A DNA stretch of 64,000 nt, taken from NCBI RefSeq assembly GCF_031844705.1, contig NZ_CP134609.1, positions 5,766,001-5,830,000 on the forward strand, given 5' to 3'. Under the pieces are notes generated by a model that searched no databases, had not been told where the DNA came from, and saw nothing but the letters and a program-made list of their open reading frames with translations. The DNA is from Streptomyces sp. ITFR-16 (GTDB taxonomy: Bacteria > Actinomycetota > Actinomycetes > Streptomycetales > Streptomycetaceae). Position numbers and translations under genes: made by a program. Positions 40,219 through 49,348 of this stretch are shown piece after piece. How positions within the stretch are numbered: the first letter of the stretch is position 1; every line of letters begins with the position of its first letter.

Positions 40219-41847
40219 ATGACGCACTCATCGCACCAGCAGGAGCTGCGCGACGCCGCCCGGCACACCGACCGCCGCCGCTTTCTCACCGTCAGCGGAG
40301 CCGCCGCCGCGCTCGCCTTCTCGGTCGGCCTGCCGGCCGCCGGGACGGCCAGCGCCCGCGAGATGCACGCCCGGCAGATCGGCGAGGACCCGTTCACCCT
40401 CGGGGTCGCCTCGGGCGACCCGCTGCCCGACTCCGTCCTCCTGTGGACGCGGCTCGCCCCCCGCCCGTTCGAACCCGACAGCGGACTGCCCCAGGCCCGC
40501 GTGGAGGTGCGCTGGGAGCTGGCCCGCGACGAGCGCTTCACCCGGATCGTCCGGCGCGGCACCGCCCTCGCGCACCCGGAGTTCCACCACAGCGTGCACG
40601 TCGAGGTCAACGGCCTCGACTCCGACCGCGTCCTCTACTACCGCTTCCGCACCGGACAGTGGACCAGCCCGGTCGGCCGGACCCGCACCGCGCCCGCCCG
40701 CAGTGCCCACAAGCGCGAGCTGACCCTGGCCGCCGTCACCTGCCAGGCGTACCACGACGGCTACTTCACCGCCTACAAGCACCTCGCCCAGGAGGACGTC
40801 GATGTCGTCTTCCACCTCGGCGACTACCTCTACGAGTACGCGGTCAACGCCGTCGGCGGCGCCCGCAACTACACCGACCGCACCCTGCCCGCCCTCTTCA
40901 ACCGGGAGACGACCACGCTGGAGGACTACCGCCTGCGGTACGCCCTCTACAAGTCCGACCCCGACCTGCGCGCCGCCCACGCCGCGCATCCCTTCGTCGT
41001 CACCTGGGACGACCACGAGACCGAGAACAACTACGCCGGGGACACCTCCGAGGACAACCTGCCGCCCGAGGAGTTCCTTCTCCGCCGGGCCGCCGCCTAC
41101 CGCGCGTACTGGGAGAACCAGCCGCTGCGCGCCCCCCAGCGGCCGACCGGCCCGGACATGAGGCTCTACCGCCGCCTCCAGTATGGCCGGCTCGCCCAGT
41201 TCGACATCCTCGACACCCGCCAGTACCGCAGCGACCAGGCGTACGGCGACGGCTGGCAGACCCCCGGACCCGAGTCCGAGGACCCCTCGCGCACCATCAC
41301 CGGCGCCACTCAGGAGCGCTGGCTGATCGACGGCTGGCGCCACTCGCGGGCCACCTGGAACGTCGTCCCGCAGCAGGTCACCTTCGCCCGGCGGCGTGAT
41401 GTGCCGACCGACGCCTACAAGCTGTCGATGGACTCCTGGGACGGCTACACCGCCTCCCGGGACCGCGTCCTGAAGGGCGCCCGCTCCGCCGGGGTGGACA
41501 ACCTGATGGTGCTGACCGGCGATGTGCACGTGAGCTACGGCTTCGACATCAAGCGGGACTTCGACGACCCGGCGTCGCGCACCGTCGGCACCGAGATCGT
41601 CACCACGTCCATCACCAGCGGCAAGGACGGCTCCGAGAAGCCGTCCAACTGGAACAACCTCATGCAGGCCAACCCGCACCTGAAGTTCTACAACGGGCGC
41701 CGGGGCTACGCCGTCGTCACCCTCCAGGAGCGGCAGGCGCGCGCCGACTTCCGTACGGTCTCCGCCGTCACCACGCCGGGCGCCCCGATCACCACGGCCG
41801 CCTCCCTCGTCACCGAGGTGGGCCGCCAGGGCCTCACTCCGGCCTGA
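40219..41847 (+). CDS. phoD: Secreted PhoD-type alkaline phosphatase/phosphodiesterase
   Basis: 542 residues. A Tat signal with the twin-arginine motif DRRRFLTVSG (residues 18-27) and AGTASA cleavage region sends it out folded. The PhoD domain follows an N-terminal beta-sandwich: VTCQAYHDGYFTAY, HLGDYLYEY, WDDHETENN and VLTGDVHVSYG carry Asp, Asn and His metal ligands. The family hydrolyses phosphodiesters such as teichoic acid or nucleotides with Fe3+/Ca2+. ATG 40219 follows GGGGAGGGAC. The last 14 bp overlap the convergent Gfo/Idh gene. Confidence 0.92.
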   Translation: MTHSSHQQELRDAARHTDRRRFLTVSGAAAALAFSVGLPAAGTASAREMHARQIGEDPFTLGVASGDPLPDSVLLWTRLAPRPFEPDSGLPQARVEVRWELARDERFTRIVRRGTALAHPEFHHSVHVEVNGLDSDRVLYYRFRTGQWTSPVGRTRTAPARSAHKRELTLAAVTCQAYHDGYFTAYKHLAQEDVDVVFHLGDYLYEYAVNAVGGARNYTDRTLPALFNRETTTLEDYRLRYALYKSDPDLRAAHAAHPFVVTWDDHETENNYAGDTSEDNLPPEEFLLRRAAAYRAYWENQPLRAPQRPTGPDMRLYRRLQYGRLAQFDILDTRQYRSDQAYGDGWQTPGPESEDPSRTITGATQERWLIDGWRHSRATWNVVPQQVTFARRRDVPTDAYKLSMDSWDGYTASRDRVLKGARSAGVDNLMVLTGDVHVSYGFDIKRDFDDPASRTVGTEIVTTSITSGKDGSEKPSNWNNLMQANPHLKFYNGRRGYAVVTLQERQARADFRTVSAVTTPGAPITTAASLVTEVGRQGLTPA

Positions 41848-42874
41848 TCCCGGCCCCGACCCCGCCGGGCGGGCTCTGGAGCGCGTCTCCCGGGTAGCGG
41901 ACGCCGATGCGGGCACGTACCGCGTCGAGCGTCCGCATCACCGCGAGCGATCCGTCCAGCGGCACCAGCGGGGACTCCGTCTCCCCGGCGCGGATCGCCC
42001 GCATCACCTCGGCCGCCTCGTACTGCATCCCCGACAGGCCCTGCGGACCCGGCCCCGAGGTGATCTCCTCCGGCTCACCGCCCGCCCGGTACAGCGTGAA
42101 CCGCTGCGGGTAGAAGAAGCTCTCCGGGAAGTCGATCCGCCCCGCCGTCCCGATCACCGAGGCGGCCGTCGGGTGGTGCCCGACGATCGAGCAGGCCAGC
42201 AGGGCGGTGGCGCCCGAGTCCCAGCCCAGCAGCATCCCGGTGTTCAGGTCGACGCCCTCCGGCGACAGCAGCGCGTCCGCCTGCACCCGGTCCGGCTCAC
42301 CCAGCAGCAGCTGGGCGAACGACACCGGGTACACCCCGAGGTCCAGCAGCGCCCCGCCGCCCAGCGCGGGATCGCGCAGCCGGTGCTCGGCGCCGAAGTC
42401 GCCCGCGAAGCCGAAGTCGGCCTGCACGGTACGGATCTCGCCGATCGCCCCGTCCCGCACCAGCTCGGTCATCCGCCGGATGACCGGGTTGCAGTACGTC
42501 CACATCGCCTCCATCAGGAACAGGCCCCGGTCCCGGGCGAGCTTCACCAGCTCCTGGGCCTCCCGCTCGTCGAGCGTGAACGCCTTCTCGCACAGCACGT
42601 GCTTTCCGGCCTCCAGGGCCAGCGCCGCCGCCTCCCGGTGCGCGGAGTGCGGCGTGGCCACGTACACCACGTCCACCTCCGGGTCGGCCACCAGACCGGC
42701 CCAGCTCCCGTACGCCCTCGGTATCCCGAACCGCTCCGCGAAGGCCTGCGCGGAGGCGTCCGTACGGGAGGCCACGGCCACCACCTCCGCATCGGGCAGC
42801 CCCTGCAGATCGGCGGTGAACGTCGCCGCGATCCCGCCTGTCGCCAGCACACCCCAACGGACAGTCCTGCTCAT
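41834..42874 (-). CDS. Gfo/Idh/MocA-family oxidoreductase
   Basis: 346 residues. The Rossmann fold begins WGVLATGGIAATF, followed by VDVVYVATPHSAHREAA and GKHVLCEKAFTLDE. The family usually reads CEKP; Ala replaces Pro here. The C-terminal substrate domain has GGGALLDLGVYPV, which holds the usual Asp/Tyr catalytic site, and resembles dimeric dihydrodiol dehydrogenase or glucose-fructose oxidoreductase-like enzymes. The substrate is probably a sugar or trans-dihydrodiol. ATG 42874 follows TTGGAG. Divergent from the Bcr-like gene. Confidence 0.88.
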   Translation of the reverse strand: MSRTVRWGVLATGGIAATFTADLQGLPDAEVVAVASRTDASAQAFAERFGIPRAYGSWAGLVADPEVDVVYVATPHSAHREAAALALEAGKHVLCEKAFTLDEREAQELVKLARDRGLFLMEAMWTYCNPVIRRMTELVRDGAIGEIRTVQADFGFAGDFGAEHRLRDPALGGGALLDLGVYPVSFAQLLLGEPDRVQADALLSPEGVDLNTGMLLGWDSGATALLACSIVGHHPTAASVIGTAGRIDFPESFFYPQRFTLYRAGGEPEEITSGPGPQGLSGMQYEAAEVMRAIRAGETESPLVPLDGSLAVMRTLDAVRARIGVRYPGDALQSPPGGVGAGIRPE

Positions 42875-42939
42875 GCGCGCTCCAAAAAGGTGTCGACCAT
42901 TCCGGCTGAGCTGAGAGCATAGAGCCGGATTCAACAACC

Positions 42940-44274
42940 ATGGAGATGAGAATGCCGGAGCGCGGCGCCAGCCGAACCCAGCAAGCAGACATACCCGACA
43001 CCCGGGCCGGGAGCGGACTTCCGGCCCCGGGACTCCCTGCCGCCCCCACCGCCGCCGGCATCGCCGCCCGGCGCACCGGCCTTCTCGTCACGCTGGTCCT
43101 CGGCGGGCTGACCGCGCTGCCGCCGCTGTCCATGGACATGTACCTCCCGGCGCTGCCCGCCGTCACCGGCGCACTGCACGCACCGGCTGCGACCGTCCAG
43201 CTCACCCTGACCGCCTGCCTCACCGGCATGGCGCTCGGCCAGGTCGTCGTCGGACCGATGAGCGACCGGTGGGGCAGGCGCCGCCCGCTGCTCATCGGCA
43301 TGATCGTCTATGTCTTCGCCACGGCGATCTGCGCCTTCGCGCCCGGAGTCGAACTCCTCATCGGCTTCCGGCTGCTCCAGGGCCTGGCCGGCGCGGCCGG
43401 GATCGTCATCGCGCGGGCCGTGGTGCGCGACCTGTACGACGGCGACGAGATGGCCCGCTTCTTCTCCACCCTGATGCTCATCTCCGGTGTCGCCCCGGTC
43501 ATCGCCCCCGTCATCGGCGGCCAGGTCCTGCGGCTCACCGACTGGCGGGGCATCTTCGCCGTCCTCACCGTGGTCGGCGTCCTGCTCACCCTGGTCGTCT
43601 GGAAGTGGCTCCACGAGACCCTGCCGCCCCGGGACCGGCACACCGGCGGCATCGTCGAGGCCCTGCACACCATGCGCGGGCTGCTCGCCGACCGGGTCTT
43701 CACCGGCTACATGATCGCGGGCAGCCTCGCCTTCGCCGCGCTCTTCGCCTATGTGAGCGCCTCGCCGTTCGTCATCCAGGAGATCTACGGCGCCTCGCCG
43801 CAGACCTTCAGCCTGCTGTTCGGCATCAACTCCATCGGCCTGATCACCGTGGGCCAGATCAACGGCAAGCTCCTCGTCGGCCGGGTCAGCCTCGACAAGA
43901 CGCTGACCGTCGGGCTCTCGGTCATCGTGACCGCCGCCGCGGCCCTGCTGCTGATGACGTCCGGGGTCTTCGGTGACGTCGGCCTCGTGCCGGTGGCCGC
44001 CGGGCTCTTCGTGCTGATGTCGGCGATGGGGCTCGCGATGCCGAACACCAACACCCAGGCCCTGATGCGGACCAAGTACGCCGCCGGATCGGCCTCCGCG
44101 CTGCTCGGCACCTCGCAGTTCCTCATCGGCGCCGTCGCCTCGCCGCTCGTCGGGATCGCGGGCGAGGCCACCGCCGTGCCGATGGCCGTGGTGCAGCTGG
44201 TGTGCGCGACGGGCGCGATGGCGTGCTTCCTCGGGCTGTGCCGGCCCTGGCGGCAGGCGGCCGCCCGGCGGTGA
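42940..44274 (+). CDS. Bcr/CflA-type MFS drug exporter (12 TM)
   Basis: 444 residues. After an about 45-residue hydrophilic start, 12 helices follow. Motif A GPMSDRWGRRRP, the start PPLSMDMYLPALPAV and motif C-like SGVAPVIAPVIGG are typical of the Bcr/CflA subgroup (bicyclomycin or chloramphenicol resistance). It should expel drugs by proton antiport. The true start is unsure: ATG 42940, 42946 and 42952 are all in frame, and only the last has GGAG at a good distance. Confidence 0.88.
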   Translation: MEMRMPERGASRTQQADIPDTRAGSGLPAPGLPAAPTAAGIAARRTGLLVTLVLGGLTALPPLSMDMYLPALPAVTGALHAPAATVQLTLTACLTGMALGQVVVGPMSDRWGRRRPLLIGMIVYVFATAICAFAPGVELLIGFRLLQGLAGAAGIVIARAVVRDLYDGDEMARFFSTLMLISGVAPVIAPVIGGQVLRLTDWRGIFAVLTVVGVLLTLVVWKWLHETLPPRDRHTGGIVEALHTMRGLLADRVFTGYMIAGSLAFAALFAYVSASPFVIQEIYGASPQTFSLLFGINSIGLITVGQINGKLLVGRVSLDKTLTVGLSVIVTAAAALLLMTSGVFGDVGLVPVAAGLFVLMSAMGLAMPNTNTQALMRTKYAAGSASALLGTSQFLIGAVASPLVGIAGEATAVPMAVVQLVCATGAMACFLGLCRPWRQAAARR

Positions 44275-44278
44275 CGCG

Positions 44279-44304
44279 GCGGGCGGGCTCGTCAGTCCGC
44301 CCGC
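44279..44304. terminator. Possible bidirectional hairpin between convergent genes
   Basis: An 8-bp stem (44279-44286 with 44297-44304) lies between the convergent stops and overlaps the last codons of the minus-strand lipoprotein gene. It is weak and could be fortuitous in this GC-rich DNA. Confidence 0.35.
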
Positions 44305-45626
44305 GGGTAGCCGATCAGATGCTGCCGGTCCTTCTCGTCCGTCCAGCGGAACAGGCCGACGCCCTCCGCCCCCTCGCCGCCCGGCACCCGCACGTTCGGG
44401 GACAGGGTGTCCGCCGTGCCCGCGGAGACGTCGGCCAGGGCCGGGAAGCCGCCCCCGGCCAGCGCGTCCGCCGCGTTGCGCACGTTCGTCGCCCCGTACG
44501 CCGTGCCCTCGTCGGTCACCGAGGCCAGCACCAGGGACGTCGAGCCGTCGGTGTCCTCGAAGCAGAAGCCCTTCTTCGCGTCCAGGTCGAACGCGAGGTT
44601 CCCGGCCACCAGGTAGTCGCCCGACGGCGAGAGGACCGCCTGCGGGTACTGGCCCGGCGCGATGGCCGGCCGGTGGCACTCCACCGAGACCAGTGCCTTG
44701 CCGGTCTCCGTGTCGTGCACCGTCCACATCTCGTGCGTCCTGGCCCGCTTGGACTTCTTGTCCAGCTGCCACTTCGCCAGCAGCACCCCGCGCGTCACGG
44801 AGGTCGGGACACCGCTGCGCGGGTCGGTGCCCTTGGGGGCGTTCTTCCGGCTGAACCAGCCGCCCTGCACCCAGAACTCCCGCGCCCCGCTCAGCAGCAG
44901 CCCCTTCGAGGTCAGCCCGCGCACCTCGGTGAGCCGCTTGCAGGACGCGCAGTCCTTCGGGTACTTGAGCTTCGCCGCCGGGACCTGGGTGACCCGGCCG
45001 GTCGCCGGATCCACCACCGCGCTGCCGGTCCCGCCGTCGCCGATCAGGATGCCGGGGCCGTTGCCGCTGACGGTCGGCGCCTCGTTCCACGGCACCTCCA
45101 CGCGCCGCCGGGACCCGTCCTCCACGGCGTAGGTGTCCAGCGAGACGATCCGCTCGGCCGGCGCCGGGGCGTCCGGGCCCACCTTCCCGTACGACCAGGT
45201 CACGAAGTACTCGTGGTCGTCGGCCGTGACCGTGAGCAGGTGGGGGAAGTGCAGGCCCGCCGGGGGCCGCCAGCTCTGCCCGCTCCAGCCGGCCCGCCCG
45301 GTCTCCGACTCGATGGTCCGCAGCCGGTACTCGCCCTCGGCGGTCCGCTCCAGATAGGCGAGCCGGCCCGTCGTCCGGGAGACCGCGTAGTCCGGCGAGG
45401 TGCCGATGAGCTCCCAGCCGCGCCGGGTGGTGTACGCCTCCGGGACGGTCAGCTGGGTCGCCGGGCCCGTACCCGTGCTCGTGCTCGTGGGCACCGGCTT
45501 CTTCGGCTCGGCGCCGTCCTTCTTGTCGCCGGACTTGGTGCCGCCGCCGCACATGGACAGCAGGAGCAGCAGCGCGAGCACCACCACGCCGCCGACCAGG
45601 CTCAGGCGAACTATCCTCTGCCTCAT
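44292..45626 (-). CDS. Hypothetical lipoprotein, probable beta-propeller
   Basis: 444 residues. A signal peptide ends with lipobox LLSMC (Cys26), followed by a Lys/Pro/Thr-rich spacer. The mature part has blade-like repeats (RLAYLERTAEGEYRLRTIE, GPGILIGDGGTGSAVVDPATGRV, VLSPSGDYLVAGNLAFDLD) resembling a PQQ- or WD-type propeller. A CASC motif near 205 may bind metal or form a disulphide. The function is not recognised. ATG 45626. Confidence 0.78.
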   Translation of the reverse strand: MRQRIVRLSLVGGVVVLALLLLLSMCGGGTKSGDKKDGAEPKKPVPTSTSTGTGPATQLTVPEAYTTRRGWELIGTSPDYAVSRTTGRLAYLERTAEGEYRLRTIESETGRAGWSGQSWRPPAGLHFPHLLTVTADDHEYFVTWSYGKVGPDAPAPAERIVSLDTYAVEDGSRRRVEVPWNEAPTVSGNGPGILIGDGGTGSAVVDPATGRVTQVPAAKLKYPKDCASCKRLTEVRGLTSKGLLLSGAREFWVQGGWFSRKNAPKGTDPRSGVPTSVTRGVLLAKWQLDKKSKRARTHEMWTVHDTETGKALVSVECHRPAIAPGQYPQAVLSPSGDYLVAGNLAFDLDAKKGFCFEDTDGSTSLVLASVTDEGTAYGATNVRNAADALAGGGFPALADVSAGTADTLSPNVRVPGGEGAEGVGLFRWTDEKDRQHLIGYPRAD

Positions 45627-45768
45627 GGTCCCCCCGAGTGAGCCTGACCTGACCTCGCGGCGGTCAGCGTAGCAACTCGGCGCACTCGCACAGCAGTTCT
45701 GGTCCCAAGCCGGGCTCGACGGGCTCCGCCCGGCGTCCGGCCCGTCCGGGTCCGCCTACAATTCGTCG

Positions 45769-46764
45769 GTGAACGCCACACTCCCCACCTCGGACGACCT
45801 GCGCACGGCCCTGGCCGGCCTCCTGGAAGGGCTGCCGCCCAAGCAGGCCACCCAGGCCGTCGACCGGCTGATCGCCCACTACCGGGGGACCATTCCCACC
45901 GACACCCCGGTGCTCCGCGACCGCTCGGACGTCGTCGCCTACGCCGCGTACCGGATGCCCGCGACCTTCGAGGCGGTACGGGCCGCCCTCGACGCCCTGC
46001 GCGAGGCGGCCCCCGACTGGGCGCCCGCCACCCACACCGACGTCGGCGGCGGCACCGGAGCGGCGAGCTGGGCCGTCGCGGGGGAGTGGGAGGGGCACCG
46101 GAGCACGGTCCTGGACTGGGCCGAGCCCGCGCTCGCCCTGGGCCGTGAACTGGCCGTCGCCTCCGGCGTCCCCGCCCTGCGCGCCACCGAGTGGCAGCGG
46201 GCGAGGATCGGCAAGGACCTCCCGCTGCCCGCCACGGACCTGGTCACCGTCTCCTACGTACTCAACGAGCTGACCCCCCAGGCCCGCACCGAGCTCGTCG
46301 ACGCCGCCGCCCGGGCCGCCCAGGCCGTCGTGGTCGTCGAGGCCGGCACCCCCGGCGGCTACGCCCGCGTCATCGAGGCCCGCGACCGGCTGACCGCCGC
46401 CGGGTTCACCGTCGCCGCGCCCTGCCCGCACAGCGACGCCTGCCCCATCGAGCCGGGCACCGACTGGTGCCACTTCTCGGCCCGGGTCAGCCGCTCCTCG
46501 CTGCACCGGCAGGTGAAGGGCGGCTCGCTGGCGTACGAGGACGAGAAGTTCAGCTATGTCGTGGCCACCCGCTTCGCCCCGGTGCCCGTCGCGGCCCGGG
46601 TGACCCGCAGGCCGCAGATCCGCAAGGGCCAGGTGCTGCTGGAGCTGTGCACGCGCGACGAGGGTCTGGCGCGGGCCACGGTCACCAAGCGGCACGGCGG
46701 GCTCTACCGTGCCGCCCGGGATATCGCCTGGGGCGACGCCTGGCCCCCGCCGGACGCCGGCTAG
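45769..46764 (+). CDS. Rsm22-family (mitoribosomal assembly-like) methyltransferase homologue
   Basis: 331 residues. The central SAM-binding region reads THTDVGGGTGAASWAV and the motif IV-like VTVSYVLNEL. A Cys cluster in CPHSDACPIEPGTDWCHF, typical of Rsm22 proteins, may bind an Fe-S or zinc centre. In mitochondria Rsm22/METTL17 is needed for small-subunit assembly; the bacterial role is less clear. GTG start at 45769. Its stop overlaps the stop of the convergent amidinotransferase-like gene by 4 bp in a shared CTAG. Confidence 0.88.
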   Translation: MNATLPTSDDLRTALAGLLEGLPPKQATQAVDRLIAHYRGTIPTDTPVLRDRSDVVAYAAYRMPATFEAVRAALDALREAAPDWAPATHTDVGGGTGAASWAVAGEWEGHRSTVLDWAEPALALGRELAVASGVPALRATEWQRARIGKDLPLPATDLVTVSYVLNELTPQARTELVDAAARAAQAVVVVEAGTPGGYARVIEARDRLTAAGFTVAAPCPHSDACPIEPGTDWCHFSARVSRSSLHRQVKGGSLAYEDEKFSYVVATRFAPVPVAARVTRRPQIRKGQVLLELCTRDEGLARATVTKRHGGLYRAARDIAWGDAWPPPDAG

Positions 46765-47630
46765 CCGCGCAGCTCCTGGGTGCAGCACTTCACGCTGCCG
46801 CCGCCCTTGAGCAGCTCGCTCAGGTCCATCGGCACCGGTTCGAAGCCGCGGGCCCGCAGCGGGTCGAACAGGCCCGTCGCGGCCTGCGGCAGCAGCACAT
46901 GGTGCCCGTCGCTCACCGCGTTCAGCCCGAGCGCGGCGGCGTCCGCCTCCTGGGCGATCAGCGCGTCCGGGAAGAGCCGGGCCAGCACCGCGCGGCTGCC
47001 CGGCGAGAAGGCGGGCGGGTAGTACATGATCTCGTCGGCCGCCTCGTCGAGCACGCTCAGCGCCGTGTCGAGGTGGTAGTAGCGCGGGTCGACCAGATCG
47101 AGGCCGATCACCGGCCGCCCGAAGAACTCCTGCGCCTCCGCGTGCGACAGCGGGCTGGACCGGAAGCCGCGCCCGGCCAGGAGGTAGGAGGAGGTCACCG
47201 CGAAGTCGCCCTCGCCCTCGTTGACGTGGTCGGGCTCATGGATCTCGGTGAAGCCGTGGCCGGAGAACCAGTCGCGGTGGGCGGCGGCCTCCTCGAACCG
47301 TTCCTGGTAGGCGAACCGGGCGCCCAGCACCCGGCCGTCGATCACGGTGGCCCCGTTCGCGGCGAAGACCATGTCGGGCAGCTCGGGGCGGGGCTCCAGC
47401 AGCTCGACGGTGTGGCCGAGCGCGCGGTAGCGGTCGCGCAGGTCCTCCCACTGGGTCTGCGCCAGCGGGAGGTCCACCGGCTTGGTGGGGTCCATCCAGG
47501 GGTTGATGGAATACGTCACCCTGAAGTGGGCCGGGGCGCACATCAGGTAGCGGCGGGGGGTGGCTTGACGGCCGGGGGTGCGGCGCGCAGCGCCTCCATG
47601 AGGGGCGGGGGCCGGGTGACTGGTGGGCAA
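46761..47630 (-). CDS. Dimethylargininase/amidinotransferase-family hydrolase
   Basis: About 289 residues. Guanidino-modifying superfamily blocks are clear: YLMCAPAHFRVTYSINPWMDP, LPDMVFAANGATV, the catalytic His in YYHLDTALSVL, and the nucleophilic Cys in GGGSVKCCTQEL. This fits a dimethylarginine dimethylaminohydrolase-like enzyme (releasing dimethylamine and citrulline), though ornithine- or arginine-acting relatives cannot be excluded. The N-terminus is uncertain: TTG 47630 has GAGGAGC 6 nt upstream, while ATG 47711 would give 316 residues. Divergent from a TetR gene. Confidence 0.85.
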   Translation of the reverse strand: MPTSHPAPAPHGGAARRTPGRQATPRRYLMCAPAHFRVTYSINPWMDPTKPVDLPLAQTQWEDLRDRYRALGHTVELLEPRPELPDMVFAANGATVIDGRVLGARFAYQERFEEAAAHRDWFSGHGFTEIHEPDHVNEGEGDFAVTSSYLLAGRGFRSSPLSHAEAQEFFGRPVIGLDLVDPRYYHLDTALSVLDEAADEIMYYPPAFSPGSRAVLARLFPDALIAQEADAAALGLNAVSDGHHVLLPQAATGLFDPLRARGFEPVPMDLSELLKGGGSVKCCTQELRG

Positions 47631-47786
47631 CGAGGGCTCCTCACGACTCGTCGCGGCGGCAATGGTGGCCGCCGCGGCCGGTGCGTCGCACGGGTGTGTG
47701 CGTGAGCCCATGGTGCGCCGTCCCGGGCCCGCAGGACAGTGGACCGATCGGGTGGTTGGGCCGAGCGGGGCCGCCCGACGGTGAGA

Positions 47787-47798
47787 CGATACGTATCG
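47787..47798. promoter_or_regulatory. Palindrome CGATACGTATCG before the TetR gene
   Basis: A perfect 12-bp palindrome, 26 bp upstream of the TetR start, typical of TetR-family operators that control the gene itself and its divergent neighbour. Confidence 0.55.
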
Positions 47799-47824
47799 GC
47801 TCGCTCGCTGCTAGATTGGCCCGC

Positions 47825-48484
47825 ATGGCAGACAAGCGGGTCCCCGACGCCGGCCGCCGCAGCGAGCGCTCGCGCCGGGCGATCTACGACGCGGCGCTCG
47901 CCCTGGTCGGCGAGGTGGGCTACGGCAGGACGACCATCGAGGCCATCGCGGCCCGGGCGGGGGTCGGCAAGCAGACGATCTACCGCTGGTGGCCCTCCAA
48001 GGCGGCCGTGCTCCTGGAGGCGTTCATCGACCTCGGCGGCCGGGCGGCCCGGGACGCCGGGGAGCAGCCGGCCGGCTTCCCCGACACCGGGGACCTCGCG
48101 GCCGACCTCAAGCTCGTCCTGCGGGCCACCGTGGACGAGCTGAACGACCCCGCGACCGAGGCGCCCACCCGGGCCCTGGCCGCCGAGGGCATCGTCGATC
48201 CGAAGCTGGGCGCGGAATTCGTCGAGAAGCTGCTGGAGCCCTCGATGCGGCTCTACGCCACCCGGCTGCGGGCCGCGCAGGAGGCCGGCCAGGTGCGGGC
48301 CGGTGTCGACCCCCGGATCGCCGTGGAGCTCCTCGTCGCCCCGCTCACCCACCGCTGGCTGCTGCGGACCCGGCCGCTGACGCACGCGTACGCGGACGCC
48401 GTGGTCGACCATGCGCTCCAGGGGCTCTCGACCGGGCTGCCGGCCGGGCTCTCGGCCTCCGAAACGGAGCAAAAAGGCCGATAG
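47825..48484 (+). CDS. TetR/AcrR-family regulator
   Basis: 219 residues. The helix-turn-helix (about 15-62) reads RAIYDAALALVGEVGYGRTTIEAIAARAGVGKQTIYRWW. The C-terminal part (about 80-200) with FIDLGGRAARD and LRATVDEL matches the TetR_C_11-like group with RWxPSKAA after the DNA-binding helix. ATG 47825 has no clear ribosome site, so a leaderless transcript is possible. It is divergent from the amidinotransferase-like gene, with a palindrome between, so that gene is the likely target. Confidence 0.9.
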   Translation: MADKRVPDAGRRSERSRRAIYDAALALVGEVGYGRTTIEAIAARAGVGKQTIYRWWPSKAAVLLEAFIDLGGRAARDAGEQPAGFPDTGDLAADLKLVLRATVDELNDPATEAPTRALAAEGIVDPKLGAEFVEKLLEPSMRLYATRLRAAQEAGQVRAGVDPRIAVELLVAPLTHRWLLRTRPLTHAYADAVVDHALQGLSTGLPAGLSASETEQKGR

Positions 48485-48591
48485 TGCCCGCCTCGCGGCA
48501 CCTCCCGCACCACCCCGCTTCCGGACTCTGGCCACCCGAGGCGCAGGATGGTGGGACCATGGGCAGGGGCAACGCAGAGGTAAGGGGATAG

Positions 48592-49338
48592 ATGGGCGCC
48601 GATTTCGGCCGTAATCGCGGCTCAGAGAGCAAGTTTTCCCAATGGCTGCGGCGACGACCCAAACCGCAGCAGAGCGAGGTCGACGACTCCGCACGGGAGG
48701 CGCTGCTCCTGGCTGTCGCCGAGGCCGGAATGCCGATCGCACCCGCCGCGCATCCGGTCGGCTACCGATGTTCGTGCGAACGCATCGGCTGCCCCACCCC
48801 CGCCCGGCACCCGGTCTCCTTCGCCTGGCAGACGCAGTCCACCACCGACCGCGCCCAGATCGAGCGCTGGGCCCGCAGCCAGCCGCAGGCCAACTTCATC
48901 ACGGCGACCGGCATGATCCACGACGTGCTCGACGTCCCGTTCTCGGCGGGCGCCCAGGCGCTGGAGCGGCTGCTCGCCGCCGGTATCGAGGTCGGCCCGG
49001 TGGCCCGCTCCGGCGACGACCGGATGCTCTTCTTCACCGCCACGCGCGGTACGCCGGAGGACGAGGACGAGTGGTGGCCGTGCGAGCTGGACTGCCACCC
49101 CGAGACGATGGACGAGCACCCCGGACTGCGCTGGCACTGCCGCGGCAGCTATGTGCTGCTGCCGCCGGCCCGGCTCCCCGGTGAGCTGGACGTCGCCTGG
49201 CTGCGCGGCCCGGAGCACCCGCTGCCGGACCCGCTGACCCTGCTGGAGACCCTGACGGACGCGTGCGCGCGGTTCGTGGGCTCCGCGGAGCAGAGCGAGG
49301 TCGACCACGAGTCGGTGGCCTGGCCGCTGAGCCGCTAG
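48592..49338 (+). CDS. Bifunctional DNA primase/polymerase (prim-pol)-like protein
   Basis: 248 residues. The sequence resembles the AEP prim-pol domain seen in actinobacterial stand-alone proteins: ALLLAVAEAGMPIAPAAHPVGYRCSC, a CERIGCPTPARHPVSFAWQTQS zinc-like Cys/His block, and WARSQPQANFITATG. The usual hhhDxD metal motif is weak: the equivalent position reads HDVLDVPFSAG, so catalysis is doubtful. Many Streptomyces encode several such small chromosomal copies, probably decayed or with a new role. ATG 48592 follows AAGGGG. Confidence 0.78.
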   Translation: MGADFGRNRGSESKFSQWLRRRPKPQQSEVDDSAREALLLAVAEAGMPIAPAAHPVGYRCSCERIGCPTPARHPVSFAWQTQSTTDRAQIERWARSQPQANFITATGMIHDVLDVPFSAGAQALERLLAAGIEVGPVARSGDDRMLFFTATRGTPEDEDEWWPCELDCHPETMDEHPGLRWHCRGSYVLLPPARLPGELDVAWLRGPEHPLPDPLTLLETLTDACARFVGSAEQSEVDHESVAWPLSR

Positions 49339-49348
49339 GGCGACGCCG

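Noticed and set aside
42931..45552. An 873-codon minus-strand open frame
   Set aside because: It covers the Bcr-type transporter antisense and the lipoprotein gene out of frame; the product is repetitive Asp/Gly/Glu-rich shadow sequence.
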